From contig NZ_NJNQ01000003.1 in assembly GCF_002742445.1 (NCBI RefSeq), positions 186,001 to 250,000 on the forward strand: DNA of 64,000 nucleotides, read 5' to 3'. The position numbers were made by a program, and so were the translations under genes. The stretch is from Bifidobacterium sp. N4G05 (GTDB taxonomy: Bacteria; Actinomycetota; Actinomycetes; Actinomycetales; Bifidobacteriaceae). Shown piece by piece: positions 17,541-28,059 of the stretch (position 1 is its first letter; every line of letters starts with the position of its first letter). The notes under the pieces were generated by a model. That model was not told the origin of the DNA. It ran no database searches and was given only the letters and a program-made list of their open reading frames with translations.

Positions 17541-18635
17541 CTATTTGATGATCGGGCGTAGAGGCGCGGACACGTCGACGTTGTGTTTGTCTCCGATCAC
17601 ATTTGGATCGTTGATGATCTTGTCGACAACGGCTTTCTTCAACTTAAGATCGGAAGAGTCACCCCATACGATCACACGGTCTCCCCCATTGATTTCCGTG
17701 GTGATGGAATCCTGGGTTTCAGCCGTCACCTTGGTAATGGAGTTACGTATAGATTCAGGAAGCGAGCTCAAAATCTTCAGTGCCTCTTTAATGGAGCGGT
17801 GGCTCAGACTCGTCTCGACATCCTTCACTTCGATGACGGGAATTCCATCCACGGAGGCACCGCTGACGGAATTCAATATACGGCCCTTGCTATCGACCGC
17901 GGTCATGCTGTCTTCACCTGTTTTAAGCATCGCAGCCGGCTTCTGCGCTTTGATGGTCACTTCAAGGGAATTAGGAAGTTGCTTCTTGGATTGCGCGGTG
18001 GTGACTCCCGGTATTTCCTTGATTTTCTTCTCCACATCATTGTTTGATACCAGCAGAATCGATTTGCCGGCCTGCTGACCGGCAATATCCAATACTTGCG
18101 ACTCGCTCACCCATTCGTTGGCTCCGACAACGGAAATATTGCCAGCTTCAAGACGAAACACCGATGAGAAGAAAAACAACCATATCAGCGCCACCACGAC
18201 GGCCGCAACCGCGGCCGACACGAAAGCTCGCATCGCTACAACACGTGCATTCGCCTTACGTCGTTCTTTCAACCGCGCTTTGAAATCAACCACTTTCGGA
18301 CGGGTGACCACCCCCAAAGTGCCAGTGGTTTCCTCCAGCGTCTTCGCAACGAAATCCTCACCCGCAAGATTGCGCGCATCCACGAAGTCACCTGACCGGG
18401 AGCGACTTGCCTTGTTCTTGCCTCCGTGCGCCATTTTGGCTTCCGCCTGCGCATGGCTCACTGAAGAAGACGAACGTCCCACTCCTCCAGCAATGGAACG
18501 ACCATTCGGCTGAGACTGAGCCGGGGAGTCGAAATGTTTCCGGCTTTGAATGCTCCTGCCGCGCAACGCATGCTTTTCAGACGTCGTTTCAGAACCATCC
18601 GACCCCGTACCGGAGCTGACGACCCTTCGCGCCAT
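17541..18635 (-). CDS. ftsQ: Cell division protein FtsQ with long cytoplasmic N-terminus
   Basis: Bitopic divisome protein that links FtsB/FtsL to the septal synthase. Of 364 residues, about the first 135 are cytoplasmic, rich in Ser, Arg and Lys and without evident fold. One membrane span covers about 136-159 (MRAFVSAAVAAVVVALIWLFFF). A POTRA domain follows (FRLEAGNISVVGANEWVSESQVLDIAGQQAGKSIL), then the beta domain. The N-terminal region is longer than in most FtsQ proteins. Its ATG shares one base with the murC stop (TGATG), so translation is coupled. No ftsZ follows; the cluster ends here. Confidence 0.88.
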   Translation of the reverse strand: MARRVVSSGTGSDGSETTSEKHALRGRSIQSRKHFDSPAQSQPNGRSIAGGVGRSSSSVSHAQAEAKMAHGGKNKASRSRSGDFVDARNLAGEDFVAKTLEETTGTLGVVTRPKVVDFKARLKERRKANARVVAMRAFVSAAVAAVVVALIWLFFFSSVFRLEAGNISVVGANEWVSESQVLDIAGQQAGKSILLVSNNDVEKKIKEIPGVTTAQSKKQLPNSLEVTIKAQKPAAMLKTGEDSMTAVDSKGRILNSVSGASVDGIPVIEVKDVETSLSHRSIKEALKILSSLPESIRNSITKVTAETQDSITTEINGGDRVIVWGDSSDLKLKKAVVDKIINDPNVIGDKHNVDVSAPLRPIIK

Positions 18636-20200
18636 CAGCCCTCACAATCCCAGCGATGAGCCTGCAGCGCGTGCAATATCACCTCGTCCATCTGCGTGAT
18701 ATCACCCGCACCAACGGTGAAGATGACATCACCATGATGGGCGCGCATCACCATCATCTGCGCCGCGGTATGCATGTCTTCCACACCACGGATCCAATCC
18801 TCGGCAGGCGTATGGTCGAGCTTAAGAGCCTCATCCACAATGGTGGCCGGGCCGACCGTCGGATAATCCTCCTGCTTTTCACGTGCAGGGAAAATGCCAG
18901 TGACGATCACATCATCCGCCTTGGCCAGCGCCTCCGCGAATGCTTCCGCGAAGAACTTGGTGCGGGAGAACAAGTGCGGCTGGAAAATCACACGAATCGC
19001 CGATTGCGGATATTTACGGCGGGCAGCATCCAGCAAAGCCGAAATCTCAGTGGGATGATGCGCGTAATCGTCAACGACGGTCACCTGGCTGACGGTGCCG
19101 CGTACTTGGAAGCGACGGGCTGCGCCGAGGAACGACGTGGCCGCTTCAGCGGCCTTCTCAATGTCGACTCCCAGCAATGCTGCCGCGATAATCGCCGCAG
19201 AAGCATTGCGCGCATTGTGAATGCCTGGAACGGCGAGCGTCACGGGAACCATACGTTCCTGTTCGCCCAGCAGTCCCGCAGGCACATGCAAGGTGAAATG
19301 TTCGGCGCCGCTTTGCGCGCTTTCACTTTCCGATTCGATATGTACGAATGCCGCACCGTTCAGCTCACCCAACGAAGCCGCATCCTGTGTCGCATACACG
19401 ACCGTATGTGCTGCCGCAGACGCGTCAAGAGCGCGCAACACAGCCAGATTCCCTTCGTCGTCACCGCACATCACCACCGATTTGATGGCATGCTGAACAT
19501 GGTTCACGAAAGCCGCCCGATAGTTTTCCTGCGTTCCATAATGGTCAAGATGGTCAGCTTCGGAATTGGTGACAATCGCGATTTCCGGATGATATTTGGC
19601 AAAGCTTCCATCGGATTCGTCGGCTTCCGCCACAAGCACATCGCCTTGGCCTGCATGGCCTCCGTCAAGTATCACGCCATCCTTGCCTTGGATGGATCCG
19701 CCAATGGCATAACTTGGATCAGCCAGATTTCCCTCACCGGCATGGGTGAGAATATGGGCGAGCATGGAACTGGTTGTGGTTTTGCCATGGGCTCCCGCAA
19801 CCGTTACCGCACGTTTCGTATTCATCAGCAACGAAAGAATGTCGCTGCGGTGCACGATGCGTTCGCCCGCCGCATGCGCTGCGACGATTTCCGGATTGTC
19901 AGGCTTGATGGCACTGGAAAAAACAATAGTTTGTTTGCCTTCGACGTTTTCCTCGCGCTGCCCGAATTCGACGGCAATGCCAAGCCCCTGCAAACGATCG
20001 GTTTTGGCGCTGGGCTCACGATCCGAGCCATCCACCTCCACACCCTGCTCGTGCAGCATCTCGGCAAGTACGCTCATACCCGCTCCTCCGATGCCGATGA
20101 AATGGGTGGCCCCCAAATCGTTCACGCCTTCCTGCTGGCTGAATGACACATGGGTTGGATCAAGAATAATGGTACCGGCCTCACGCTGGTTGTCAGTCAC
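18635..20200 (-). CDS. murC: UDP-N-acetylmuramate--L-alanine ligase MurC
   Basis: Cytoplasmic ligase adding L-alanine to UDP-MurNAc. The 521 residues show the Rossmann motif THFIGIGGAGMSVLAEML, the P-loop TVAGAHGKTTTSSML, EADESDGSF and the domain-3 DDYAHHPTEI block. The GTG start at 20200 is preceded by AGGAG six bases upstream. It sits between murG and ftsQ, the usual actinobacterial order. Confidence 0.95.
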   Translation of the reverse strand: MTDNQREAGTIILDPTHVSFSQQEGVNDLGATHFIGIGGAGMSVLAEMLHEQGVEVDGSDREPSAKTDRLQGLGIAVEFGQREENVEGKQTIVFSSAIKPDNPEIVAAHAAGERIVHRSDILSLLMNTKRAVTVAGAHGKTTTSSMLAHILTHAGEGNLADPSYAIGGSIQGKDGVILDGGHAGQGDVLVAEADESDGSFAKYHPEIAIVTNSEADHLDHYGTQENYRAAFVNHVQHAIKSVVMCGDDEGNLAVLRALDASAAAHTVVYATQDAASLGELNGAAFVHIESESESAQSGAEHFTLHVPAGLLGEQERMVPVTLAVPGIHNARNASAAIIAAALLGVDIEKAAEAATSFLGAARRFQVRGTVSQVTVVDDYAHHPTEISALLDAARRKYPQSAIRVIFQPHLFSRTKFFAEAFAEALAKADDVIVTGIFPAREKQEDYPTVGPATIVDEALKLDHTPAEDWIRGVEDMHTAAQMMVMRAHHGDVIFTVGAGDITQMDEVILHALQAHRWDCEG

Positions 20201-20243
20201 GACTGCTCCTCTTGCATATTATGTTTAGCTTGTTCCATTATGG

Positions 20244-20283
20244 TCTCACCCATGGTCTCGTACTTGGTCGATCATGGGTGAGA
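20244..20283. repeat. Inverted repeat between murG and murC
   Basis: TCTCACCCATG (20244-20254) and CATGGGTGAGA (20273-20283) form a perfect 11-base stem with an 18-base loop in the 132-base gap of the dcw cluster. There is no T run. It may be an mRNA processing or stability element or an operator; the function is unknown. Confidence 0.45.
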
Positions 20284-20332
20284 TTCGGAACGCGACTTCA
20301 AATGCGACGGACACACCTGCCGCCGCTACGGC

Positions 20333-21508
20333 TTACCTTTCGTCAATCATGGAAAGTACACGCTTGGCCATGACTTCGGCGGCATCTCGAATACCATATT
20401 TCCAAGCGTTATCGCCATACCTGGCAAGCGCATCCGAATCGGCTAGCAGATTCGGCACATGACGTTTGACCCATTCGGCAGTGAAGTCAGCGTCCGCCAC
20501 CATCAGGCCACCTTCCGCATCGACGACCGGCTGAGCGTTGAAACGCTGCTCGCCGTTGCCGATCGGTAATGGAACATAAATCGCAGGAAGTCCCAAAGCA
20601 GTCAATTCCGAAACGGTGCCCGCTCCGGAACGGCAGATAATCAGATCGGCACAAGCGAACGCAAGGTCGATACGTTCCAAGTAAGGCGCGACTCGATAAT
20701 CACCGTCGTTGGCATGCTCTGGTCCAAGCTCACCAAGCACCTGCTCTCCGGCACTCACCGACACCAACGAACGCACCTCATCGTCTTTGCCTTTTCCCGT
20801 CAGGTGAATCACCTGCGCATGTTCCAGCAATTCCTTGGCGGAAGCCGCCACCGCACGATTCACGTTCACAGCACCCAACGATCCTCCGGTCACCACCACC
20901 AGAGGACGGTTCGGATCGACTCCCAGCTGCGCTGCAGCCGTTTGCCTTGTGGCTGCACGGTCATGTTCCATACCTTCGGCTATTGCCGCAATTTCAGCAC
21001 GCAACGGCAATCCCACACGTTCGGCTTCAACACCCTTGCGTGGTTTCAAACCGGTTTGCGCGTACGCGGTGCCGATCATGGACGCCCAGCGTGCACCCAG
21101 CTTGTTGGCCATGCCGGCACGGGCGTTCTGCTCATGCATCGCAATCGGAATGCCCATCTTGTGCGCAGCCGCATACACGGGAGCCGACGTGTATCCACCG
21201 AATCCGACGACCACCTGCGCCTCGTGTCGGGTGAGAATATCACGTACCTTGGCCGTTTCAGCCTTCCACTGCGCAGGAAACTTCAATGCCGCCATATTGG
21301 GTCTACGGGGGAAGGGCACCTTTTCAATGGTTTCCAGCTCGAAGCCCGCTTGCGGAACCAACTCGTGTTCCAGACCGACTGCAGTGCCCACCACCGCAAT
21401 ATCGGCATCCGGCTCAAGCTCGCGAATCACATGTGCCACGGCGAGCAGAGGATTGACATGACCTGCCGTACCACCGCCGGCTAGAACGATATGCTTCTGA
21501 TTGCTCAT
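20333..21508 (-). CDS. murG: MurG lipid II synthase (GlcNAc transferase)
   Basis: Peripheral membrane glycosyltransferase that adds GlcNAc to lipid I. The 391 residues begin with the glycine-rich loop [54 protein letters not shown] and [25 protein letters not shown] give the remaining donor- and acceptor-site motifs. I start at ATG 21508 because the conserved strand begins at once; 13 further in-frame residues upstream are unconserved, and neither start has a strong ribosome site. The 130 bases back to ftsW hold no other gene. Confidence 0.93.
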   Translation of the reverse strand: MSNQKHIVLAGGGTAGHVNPLLAVAHVIRELEPDADIAVVGTAVGLEHELVPQAGFELETIEKVPFPRRPNMAALKFPAQWKAETAKVRDILTRHEAQVVVGFGGYTSAPVYAAAHKMGIPIAMHEQNARAGMANKLGARWASMIGTAYAQTGLKPRKGVEAERVGLPLRAEIAAIAEGMEHDRAATRQTAAAQLGVDPNRPLVVVTGGSLGAVNVNRAVAASAKELLEHAQVIHLTGKGKDDEVRSLVSVSAGEQVLGELGPEHANDGDYRVAPYLERIDLAFACADLIICRSGAGTVSELTALGLPAIYVPLPIGNGEQRFNAQPVVDAEGGLMVADADFTAEWVKRHVPNLLADSDALARYGDNAWKYGIRDAAEVMAKRVLSMIDER

Positions 21509-21638
21509 AATGTACGAGCTTAGCCCCACGGTATCCCGGCACACCATGCGCCATACCGATGCTCACAAGGATACTCACATTTCATCTACGTTTGATTACC
21601 GCCGCATGCGACAGCACCCCGCAGGCAACAGTGGCTTT

Positions 21639-22880
21639 TCAGACTCTCTGAATCTCCGCTTGGATCTGCGGCTGCTGTTTCATCATGCTGATGGTCACGC
21701 CCGCAGCGCCCAAACACAGAATCAACGACGAACCACCGGCCGACACGAAAGGCAAAGGCACACCCATAACAGGGAACAGCCCCACCACGACACCAATGTT
21801 CACAAACGCCTGACCGACGATCCACACGGTAATATTGGCCAGCACCAAAGTGATATATCTGTCATGCGCTTGGATAGCCACCACCAGCATGCACCATCCA
21901 AGCACAAGGAACAGCAGAATCACCAACGAAGCGCCGACGAAACCCGTTTCCTCACCAATGATGGCGAAAATGAAATCGTTGTGCGCTTCCGGAAGATATC
22001 CCCATTTTTCTCCGGAATTGCCGATCCCAACGCCCAGCAAGCCTCCGGAAGCCATGGCGTATTTGCCATGCACCACCTGATAGCAGACACCCTCCATATC
22101 AGCTGCGGAACAAGTCTGATATGTAGCCATGACGCGGTTAAGTCGGTTCGGACTGCTGATAACAAGACCGCCGACCAAAGCCAGACCGCCACATGCCACA
22201 ATAGCCAGCCATTTGCCAGGAAAATTTCCCAGCAACAACGCGGTTCCCGCAATCGCAAAGAGAATCATGGCCGTACCAAGATCCTTGCCGCCCATAACCA
22301 ACAGCAATGCAAGACCAAGCCACGTAATCAACCTGCGATATGCATTGACCGGCCCCACCTTACTTACCCGCTTCTGCGCGCTAATCAGCTCCCGAGGCAG
22401 CCATACGCATAGCGCAAGCTTGACGACCTCAGCCGGCTGGAAGGTAAATCCAAAAAGACCAATCCAACCTTTATTACCCTGAGCATCAACACCTAACGGC
22501 GTAAATGTCAACGATTGCAAGAACAAGGCGACGAGCAGAAAAGCGAAACTGACCCTTCTGATAAGCTCCGCCGGAACCATCATGCAGGCCACGCCCACAA
22601 TAAGTCCGAGAACGCAGAATGCGCCCTGCTTAATCGCTTGTGACCATGGAGATTGGTCATTGGCAATCATATACACCGAAGAGCTGGAAAACACCATGAT
22701 CACACCGAAAATGGTGAGGATAACCACAGAGACCCTAAACCCGTGAAAACACCAAATCGGATTAAGCATGCTTCGCAGACCGACATAACCACGAAAATCG
22801 TCGACCCGTTCTTCAGCAGCAGCCTGCCTCTTCTGACGGGTACCGTCACTCTGCTTGGTTTTAGGCTTCTCCATGCTCAT
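21639..22880 (-). CDS. ftsW: FtsW/RodA-family SEDS glycosyltransferase
   Basis: Polytopic septal peptidoglycan polymerase that works with the class B penicillin-binding protein FtsI. The 413 residues have about ten membrane spans after a charged N-terminus. SEDS hallmarks include [55 protein letters not shown] and the C-terminal [15 protein letters not shown]. The start overlaps the end of murD by about 20 bases. In dcw context, adjacent to murD and murG, FtsW is the better name than RodA. Confidence 0.93.
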   Translation of the reverse strand: MSMEKPKTKQSDGTRQKRQAAAEERVDDFRGYVGLRSMLNPIWCFHGFRVSVVILTIFGVIMVFSSSSVYMIANDQSPWSQAIKQGAFCVLGLIVGVACMMVPAELIRRVSFAFLLVALFLQSLTFTPLGVDAQGNKGWIGLFGFTFQPAEVVKLALCVWLPRELISAQKRVSKVGPVNAYRRLITWLGLALLLVMGGKDLGTAMILFAIAGTALLLGNFPGKWLAIVACGGLALVGGLVISSPNRLNRVMATYQTCSAADMEGVCYQVVHGKYAMASGGLLGVGIGNSGEKWGYLPEAHNDFIFAIIGEETGFVGASLVILLFLVLGWCMLVVAIQAHDRYITLVLANITVWIVGQAFVNIGVVVGLFPVMGVPLPFVSAGGSSLILCLGAAGVTISMMKQQPQIQAEIQRV

Positions 22881-24303
22881 TCACCCAACGCTGAGCCTGC
22901 TGCGCGAACTGGTTTCCACGATCGGCATACGACTTGAACTGATCCATGGACGCACAGGCAGGCGCCATCAGCACCACATCGCCGGATTGGGCATATTCAC
23001 CCGCAGCATCGACGGCCCGTTCCATAATGACGTCATTATTCGCCGGATCGATGATGGTCAACGGAATGTCGGGGGCACTCGCTGCGAACGCGTCCAAGAT
23101 GGGCTGCTGATCTTTGCCGATGACGACCGCGGCTTTGATGGTGTGCGACTGTTCTGCCACCAACTGTTCGAAACGGCTGCCCTTGGCCAATCCGCCAGCG
23201 ATCCACACCACGGATTTGTCTGCAAAACTATTGAGCGATGCCTTGGCTGCATGTGCATTGGTCGCCTTGGAATCATCCACGAAACGAATGCTGCCCCCAT
23301 CTGGCGTGGTGGCGGTGGCGACAGTCTGAATGCGATGCCCGCCTGGCGTGAATTGTTCCAGAGATGCGATGGCTTTCTCTTTGTCTGCGCCAAGCCCCAG
23401 CACCAGCGCCAATGCGGTCAACGCATCAGCAAGCAAATGCGGGTACACCGTGCCATCAGGCTCAGTCAGATGCGTAAACTCAGACACCTTGGCGACCTGC
23501 TCTGGCATTCCAAGCTCGCCACCTGCGATGCCAGACATATCGACGATCCAACCGTCCTTCACGCCGATCTGACCATCTTGCGGCTCAGACAGAGTGAATC
23601 CGACCTTGCGGCAGCCTTCCGCCGTCTCGGCTGCGAACGCCAGCCTGGTCACACGCTCGTCATCGGCGTTATATACCAAAGCCTTCTTGACGCGGTGGAA
23701 GACCTTCGCCTTATCTGCCGCATAATTTTCAATGCCGCCATGCCAGTCAAGATGATCATCCGCGATATTGGTAATCGCAGCGCAATCCAAAGCCAGCGAA
23801 TCGGTGAAATGCAACTGGAAGGAACTCAGCTCAACGCATAGCACATCATTTGCCGGATCGACCACGGCATGGGATACCGCCTTGCCGATGTTGCCGACAG
23901 CCGGTGCCGTCAGGTCACAAGCCGTCAGCATTTCCGAAGTCATTTCCGTAGTGGAGGTTTTGCCGTTGGTGCCGGTGATGCCGATCCATTGTGCTGGTTC
24001 GCCGGTGGAATCGCAATTCACTCGCAGCTGCCAAGCAAGCTCAACCTCGCTCATCACAGGAATGCCACGACGCTGCGCCTCAAGAATAAACGGAGTCCTC
24101 GGATTGAACACCGGCGAAGTCATAACCAAATCAACATGATCCCAGTCGATGCGATCAAAGGAGTGCAAATCAGCATCGGGCTTCTTTTCATCCACGCCAA
24201 GCACTTTTTCGGCGCGGGACCCCAACACTTCCATCATGCTTTGGCCAGAAACTCCAAGACCCGCCACAATCACGGTCTTACCGCTCATATCCATATCCAT
24301 CAT
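22861..24303 (-). CDS. murD: UDP-MurNAc-L-alanine--D-glutamate ligase MurD
   Basis: Adds D-glutamate to UDP-MurNAc-L-Ala. The 480 residues show [17 protein letters not shown], the P-loop [29 protein letters not shown] and the C-terminal [17 protein letters not shown] and [23 protein letters not shown] blocks, all MurD signatures. Several in-frame ATGs lie at the N-terminus (24303, 24300, 24294); GAAGG just upstream suits the later ones best. Confidence 0.95.
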   Translation of the reverse strand: MMDMDMSGKTVIVAGLGVSGQSMMEVLGSRAEKVLGVDEKKPDADLHSFDRIDWDHVDLVMTSPVFNPRTPFILEAQRRGIPVMSEVELAWQLRVNCDSTGEPAQWIGITGTNGKTSTTEMTSEMLTACDLTAPAVGNIGKAVSHAVVDPANDVLCVELSSFQLHFTDSLALDCAAITNIADDHLDWHGGIENYAADKAKVFHRVKKALVYNADDERVTRLAFAAETAEGCRKVGFTLSEPQDGQIGVKDGWIVDMSGIAGGELGMPEQVAKVSEFTHLTEPDGTVYPHLLADALTALALVLGLGADKEKAIASLEQFTPGGHRIQTVATATTPDGGSIRFVDDSKATNAHAAKASLNSFADKSVVWIAGGLAKGSRFEQLVAEQSHTIKAAVVIGKDQQPILDAFAASAPDIPLTIIDPANNDVIMERAVDAAGEYAQSGDVVLMAPACASMDQFKSYADRGNQFAQQAQRWVNEHGEA

Positions 24304-24395
24304 CCTTCGATTGTCGGCACCTCATATGCCTTGATATTCCTTACAGATCACAGTCATGTTGCAGCCGTTCACATATCAGCGGAACGCAACAGCCG

Positions 24396-25493
24396 TCACA
24401 GACCGGAACGGGAGACCCAATCGCCGTAGAAAATCACCAACGCAATTAACACGAACAGCAATTCAATCATCCAGAAGCGAATTACAACCTTGACTTCCGG
24501 CCACCCCTTCAATTCGAAGTGATGATGGATCGGAGCCATCTTGAACACACGCTTGCGAGTCATCTTGAAATAGCCGACCTGAATAACGTCGCTCATGGTT
24601 TCAATCACAAACAGGCCGCCAAGGATAATCGCCAAGAATTCCGTATGTGTGGCGATTGACATGGCCGCAAACAAGCCGCCAAGCGCCAGAGAACCGGTAT
24701 CTCCCATGAAAATGGATGCTGGATTGGAGTTGTACCACAGGAATCCGAAGCACGCCATCGCCGCGCAGGCCGCGATGATGGTCAGATCAAGAGGATCGGA
24801 CACCGCGTAGGCGAAGCCTTCATGTCCCAAACCCTTGAGGTGGTAGAACTCCCAAAAAGTGATCACCGCATATCCCATGAATGCGATCATCGAAGAACCA
24901 GCAGCCAATCCGTCAAGACCATCGGTCAGGTTGATGGCATTGGTCCATGCGGTCATCAGGAAGTTCACCCAGATCACGAACAACACGATGGCCACGGCTT
25001 TGCCTGCGAACTCGAAACTGAAAAACGGCTCTTCAATGAAGCTCATGCCGGCCTGCGCGCTGGGGAAGCCGGAATTCGTCGGCAGAATCAACGCCAGCAC
25101 CGCATAGATGGTGGCGAGAATGAACTGGCCGATGAATTTGCCTTTGACCGTCAGGCCTTCGCTCTGCTTTTTGCGAACCTTCGCGAAATCATCGATGAAT
25201 CCCAGCATACCCATCGATAGCATGGCGAACAGCACCAGCAGCGCCGACCATGACGGCACCTCTCCCCTGGTGATGAAGCGATACAGTGCCGACGAGCCCC
25301 AACCCAACACAACCGCCAGATTGATGACCACGCCACCCAACGTAGGCGTGCCACGCTTGACCAGATGGGACTTCGGACCATCTTGGCGTATGTACTGCCC
25401 GTAATTAAGCTTGTGTACCAAACGAATCAGCAGCGGTGTTCCCACAATCGTTACGACCAGCGACACCACAATTCCGATGATGAGCGAAATCAC
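24396..25493 (-). CDS. mraY: Phospho-MurNAc-pentapeptide transferase MraY
   Basis: Polytopic membrane enzyme that forms lipid I from UDP-MurNAc-pentapeptide and undecaprenyl phosphate. The 365 residues have about ten spans. Signatures are GPKSHLVKRGTPTLGGVVI, the Asp pair in GFIDDFAKVRKK, NAINLTDGLDGLAAGSSM, IFMGDTGSLALGG and the histidine loop MAPIHHHFELKGWPEVKV. It is located between murF and murD as in standard dcw clusters. Confidence 0.96.
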   Translation of the reverse strand: MISLIIGIVVSLVVTIVGTPLLIRLVHKLNYGQYIRQDGPKSHLVKRGTPTLGGVVINLAVVLGWGSSALYRFITRGEVPSWSALLVLFAMLSMGMLGFIDDFAKVRKKQSEGLTVKGKFIGQFILATIYAVLALILPTNSGFPSAQAGMSFIEEPFFSFEFAGKAVAIVLFVIWVNFLMTAWTNAINLTDGLDGLAAGSSMIAFMGYAVITFWEFYHLKGLGHEGFAYAVSDPLDLTIIAACAAMACFGFLWYNSNPASIFMGDTGSLALGGLFAAMSIATHTEFLAIILGGLFVIETMSDVIQVGYFKMTRKRVFKMAPIHHHFELKGWPEVKVVIRFWMIELLFVLIALVIFYGDWVSRSGL

Positions 25494-25566
25494 CTGATGT
25501 TCTCCGTTTCAGTCAGACATTCTTCAGATAACGTCGATTATTCAAATCTTGCCAAATGCTTTTGTT

Positions 25567-27057
25567 CTATTGTGCAGCCAGGGCCTGCCAACGTTCGGCC
25601 AGAGCGCTCAAGCCGGAAGCGTGGGAACCTTTAAGCAGCACCACGGCACCTGGATGTTCGACGGCGAGTCGCGTCACAAGACGATCGGCCTCATCGATAT
25701 CGTGAACCCAATCGACATGAGAAGCGTCTCCCGCCGAGGATGCGCCGTCCGCCATGGCACCTGCCAGAGCGTCCAGGGAAGCATCGGATGCACTGCCAAC
25801 CGTCAGCAGCGCATCAACCCCGCCTTCCAACGCATACCGGCCGATGCCAACATGCAAATCCTTTTCATCCGGACCGAGCTCAAGCATGGCGCCCAACACC
25901 GCAACACGGAATGGCTGGCTTTCGGAACCAGCCTTCCAACGCAGCAATCCGTCAAGACCGGCTTTCATGGAATCAGGATTGGCGTTGAATGAATCATCGA
26001 TCAGCGTGAATGACGTTTCCTGCTTGTTCACGATGGAAACAGCCATGCGATGGGGACTGATGGCCGTCACATCCGACAATGCGGATGCGACATCGCCAAT
26101 CGACATGCCCAAACGCATCGCCACTGAAGCGGCGGCAAGCGCATTCATGACATTATGCTGACCGCAGATGTCCAAGGTGACTTCGGCATGCTCGCCATCA
26201 CCGTTTTCTAAAGTGAAGGACGGATGATCCAACTCGTCGCAACGCACATGCTGAGCGGTGATCGCAGGATTGCCACCTTCACCATTCGGAAGTCCGAACC
26301 ACATCACATCGCCCGGCGCGAAGGCGCTCATCGCAGCCACATGCTCGTCGTTCGCATTCAGCACGGAAAGACCGCCGGGAACGAGACCATGAATGATTTC
26401 CGACTTGGCCTGCGCGATGCGTTCCACGGAGCCGAATTCACCCAAATGCGCAACGCCGACTTTCAGCACAACCGCGATGTCCGGCGGCACCAGCGACGTC
26501 AGATTGGCGATTTCCCCAACATGGTTGGCGCCCATTTCCGCTACCAGAAAACGAGTTTCGGCATTTACTTTGAGCGAGGTCAGAGGCAGGCCAATTTCGT
26601 TATTGAACGATCCGACCGGCGCAACCGTCGATCCCATGCGAGACAGCAGCGCCTTCATAAGATCCTTAGTGGTGGTCTTGCCGACGGAACCGGTAATGCC
26701 GACCACCGTAAACGGAGTTCCCAGCGCGCGACGGCGCTCGATATTATGCTTGGCCAACGCCCCCAAGGCCAGCACCGTATCCTCCACCACAATCTGAGGC
26801 ACACCGGCGTCGGCGATCTCATGGTCGACTATTGCGGCAACGGCACCTTGAGCGCCCACACGCGGCACGTAATCGTGACCGTCCACACGTTCTCCGGCAA
26901 TCGCTACGAAAACCGAACCTTCAACGATCTGTCTTGAATCGGTGAATGCGCTGGTGGCCGCCGGCACATTCACTGCCGCAGTTCCGGCAATCAGCCGTCC
27001 CTGAACCGCCTGGGCGATCTCCTCCAAGCTCATTGGCATCATGGTCGGGCTGCTCAC
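25567..27057 (-). CDS. murF: UDP-MurNAc-tripeptide--D-Ala-D-Ala ligase MurF
   Basis: Completes the pentapeptide by adding D-Ala-D-Ala. The 496 residues show the N-terminal TDSRQIVEGSVFVAIAGERVDGHDYV, the P-loop VVGITGSVGKTTTKDLMKALL, TSLKVNAETRFLVAEMGANHVGEIA and the C-terminal IDDSFNANPDSMKAGL block typical of MurF. The GTG start at 27057 is preceded by AGGAGA at eight bases. It is the first gene after the MurE-like protein, with a 90-base gap. Confidence 0.95.
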   Translation of the reverse strand: MSSPTMMPMSLEEIAQAVQGRLIAGTAAVNVPAATSAFTDSRQIVEGSVFVAIAGERVDGHDYVPRVGAQGAVAAIVDHEIADAGVPQIVVEDTVLALGALAKHNIERRRALGTPFTVVGITGSVGKTTTKDLMKALLSRMGSTVAPVGSFNNEIGLPLTSLKVNAETRFLVAEMGANHVGEIANLTSLVPPDIAVVLKVGVAHLGEFGSVERIAQAKSEIIHGLVPGGLSVLNANDEHVAAMSAFAPGDVMWFGLPNGEGGNPAITAQHVRCDELDHPSFTLENGDGEHAEVTLDICGQHNVMNALAAASVAMRLGMSIGDVASALSDVTAISPHRMAVSIVNKQETSFTLIDDSFNANPDSMKAGLDGLLRWKAGSESQPFRVAVLGAMLELGPDEKDLHVGIGRYALEGGVDALLTVGSASDASLDALAGAMADGASSAGDASHVDWVHDIDEADRLVTRLAVEHPGAVVLLKGSHASGLSALAERWQALAAQ

Positions 27058-27147
27058 TGTGTTTTCTCCTCTGTGTTGCTGTTCCGTTTACTGTTCACGT
27101 TGTTTTGCGATTATCGTGTGCGTTTTACGCATCCGTTCCGATTGAAA

Positions 27148-28026
27148 CTAGTTCAGATCTCGGGATACGCGCAACGCACTTTTGATGTTGGCCTTGCGCA
27201 CACCCGCCGCAAGCACCATCGATATGGACAGCGACAATGCGCTGCTGTTCGTCTGCCCGTACGCCGCTGCCGCTTGCGATGCGAGCATATCGGATTCCTG
27301 CGTACGGACGGCGATACGGGTCCGCTTCCCGACGGTGCATCCGAATCGCGCAACCGATTTGACGATATCGGCTTCGCTTAGACCATTGTCATCGCAACCA
27401 AGCACATCGACACTTACCGACTGTAATGCGTCGTCTTTCAACGTCTCCTCGCTCAGAGCGAGAATCGCAGCCGCAGCACCGTCTTCAGCGCACACGGCCA
27501 TCGTACGCTGCACGTCAAGAATCGACAATGGATAGTTCAGATCAAGATATCGTTCCAACGATTGCGAGTTGCCCGAGCTGATCACACCAACCGGATTACC
27601 AAGCATATGCAGGAAATCAGCGAGATCCCTCACCCCTTGGTCCACCGCCTGCGTATCGCTTCCCGCCACGGCGAACACCGCTAATGAATCGGACGGACTA
27701 CCCGCCATTTCGCTGGCAAGCCTACCCAACTGCTGTGCGGTCGGCTCGGCATAGATCACAGGAATCTGTATATCTTCTGTCTTTCCACGCAACGCATGAG
27801 GTACCACCGCACCATATGCGCCAAGTGCCTGAGCCTGACGCAGCTGTTGCTCATCCACCGGTGCGGACGGCATGAACAACGATCCCGGCCGTACCGAATC
27901 GATATCGTCCGCAATGGACGTGATCGTCACTTCAGTGGCAAACGTAGGATCCAAGTCAAAGCCATATCTGCTGGCAAGCAGACCCAATGTCATTCGTCTG
28001 TTCATGGACTCACTGATCGCGCTCAT
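27148..28026 (-). CDS. Degenerate MurE-like protein in the dcw murE slot
   Basis: 292-residue protein between ftsI and murF, exactly where murE normally lies. The first half keeps the outline of a MurE N-terminal domain: ITSIADDIDSVRPGSLFMPS, ALGAYGAVV, then YAEPTAQQLGRLASEMAGSPSDSLAVFAVAG. Where the ligase P-loop (GxTGTxGKTT) should follow, it reads AVAGSDTQAVDQG (about 119-131), with no lysine or Thr pair. The usual central ATPase domain and the C-terminal ligand-binding domain are not recognisable, and the protein is about 200 residues short. It has an intact frame and a good ribosome site (GGAGG), so it is maintained rather than decaying. It cannot ligate by the known mechanism. A structural or regulatory role in the wall-synthesis complex is possible; the function is unknown. 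Confidence 0.75.
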   Translation of the reverse strand: MSAISESMNRRMTLGLLASRYGFDLDPTFATEVTITSIADDIDSVRPGSLFMPSAPVDEQQLRQAQALGAYGAVVPHALRGKTEDIQIPVIYAEPTAQQLGRLASEMAGSPSDSLAVFAVAGSDTQAVDQGVRDLADFLHMLGNPVGVISSGNSQSLERYLDLNYPLSILDVQRTMAVCAEDGAAAAILALSEETLKDDALQSVSVDVLGCDDNGLSEADIVKSVARFGCTVGKRTRIAVRTQESDMLASQAAAAYGQTNSSALSLSISMVLAAGVRKANIKSALRVSRDLN

Positions 28027-28059
28027 CTTTCCACCCCTCCGTTCTTCATGCTTGCATAC

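Noticed and set aside
18656..20146. Long open frame antisense to murC (496 codons)
   Set aside because: Shadow of murC; composition is His/Arg-rich, with no ribosome site or motif.
27148..28026. Idea that the MurE-like gene is a sequencing-damaged murE
   Set aside because: The frame is intact from a good ribosome site to its stop, and the missing domains are absent rather than frame-shifted. Flanking gaps of 33 and 90 bases leave no room for remnants.
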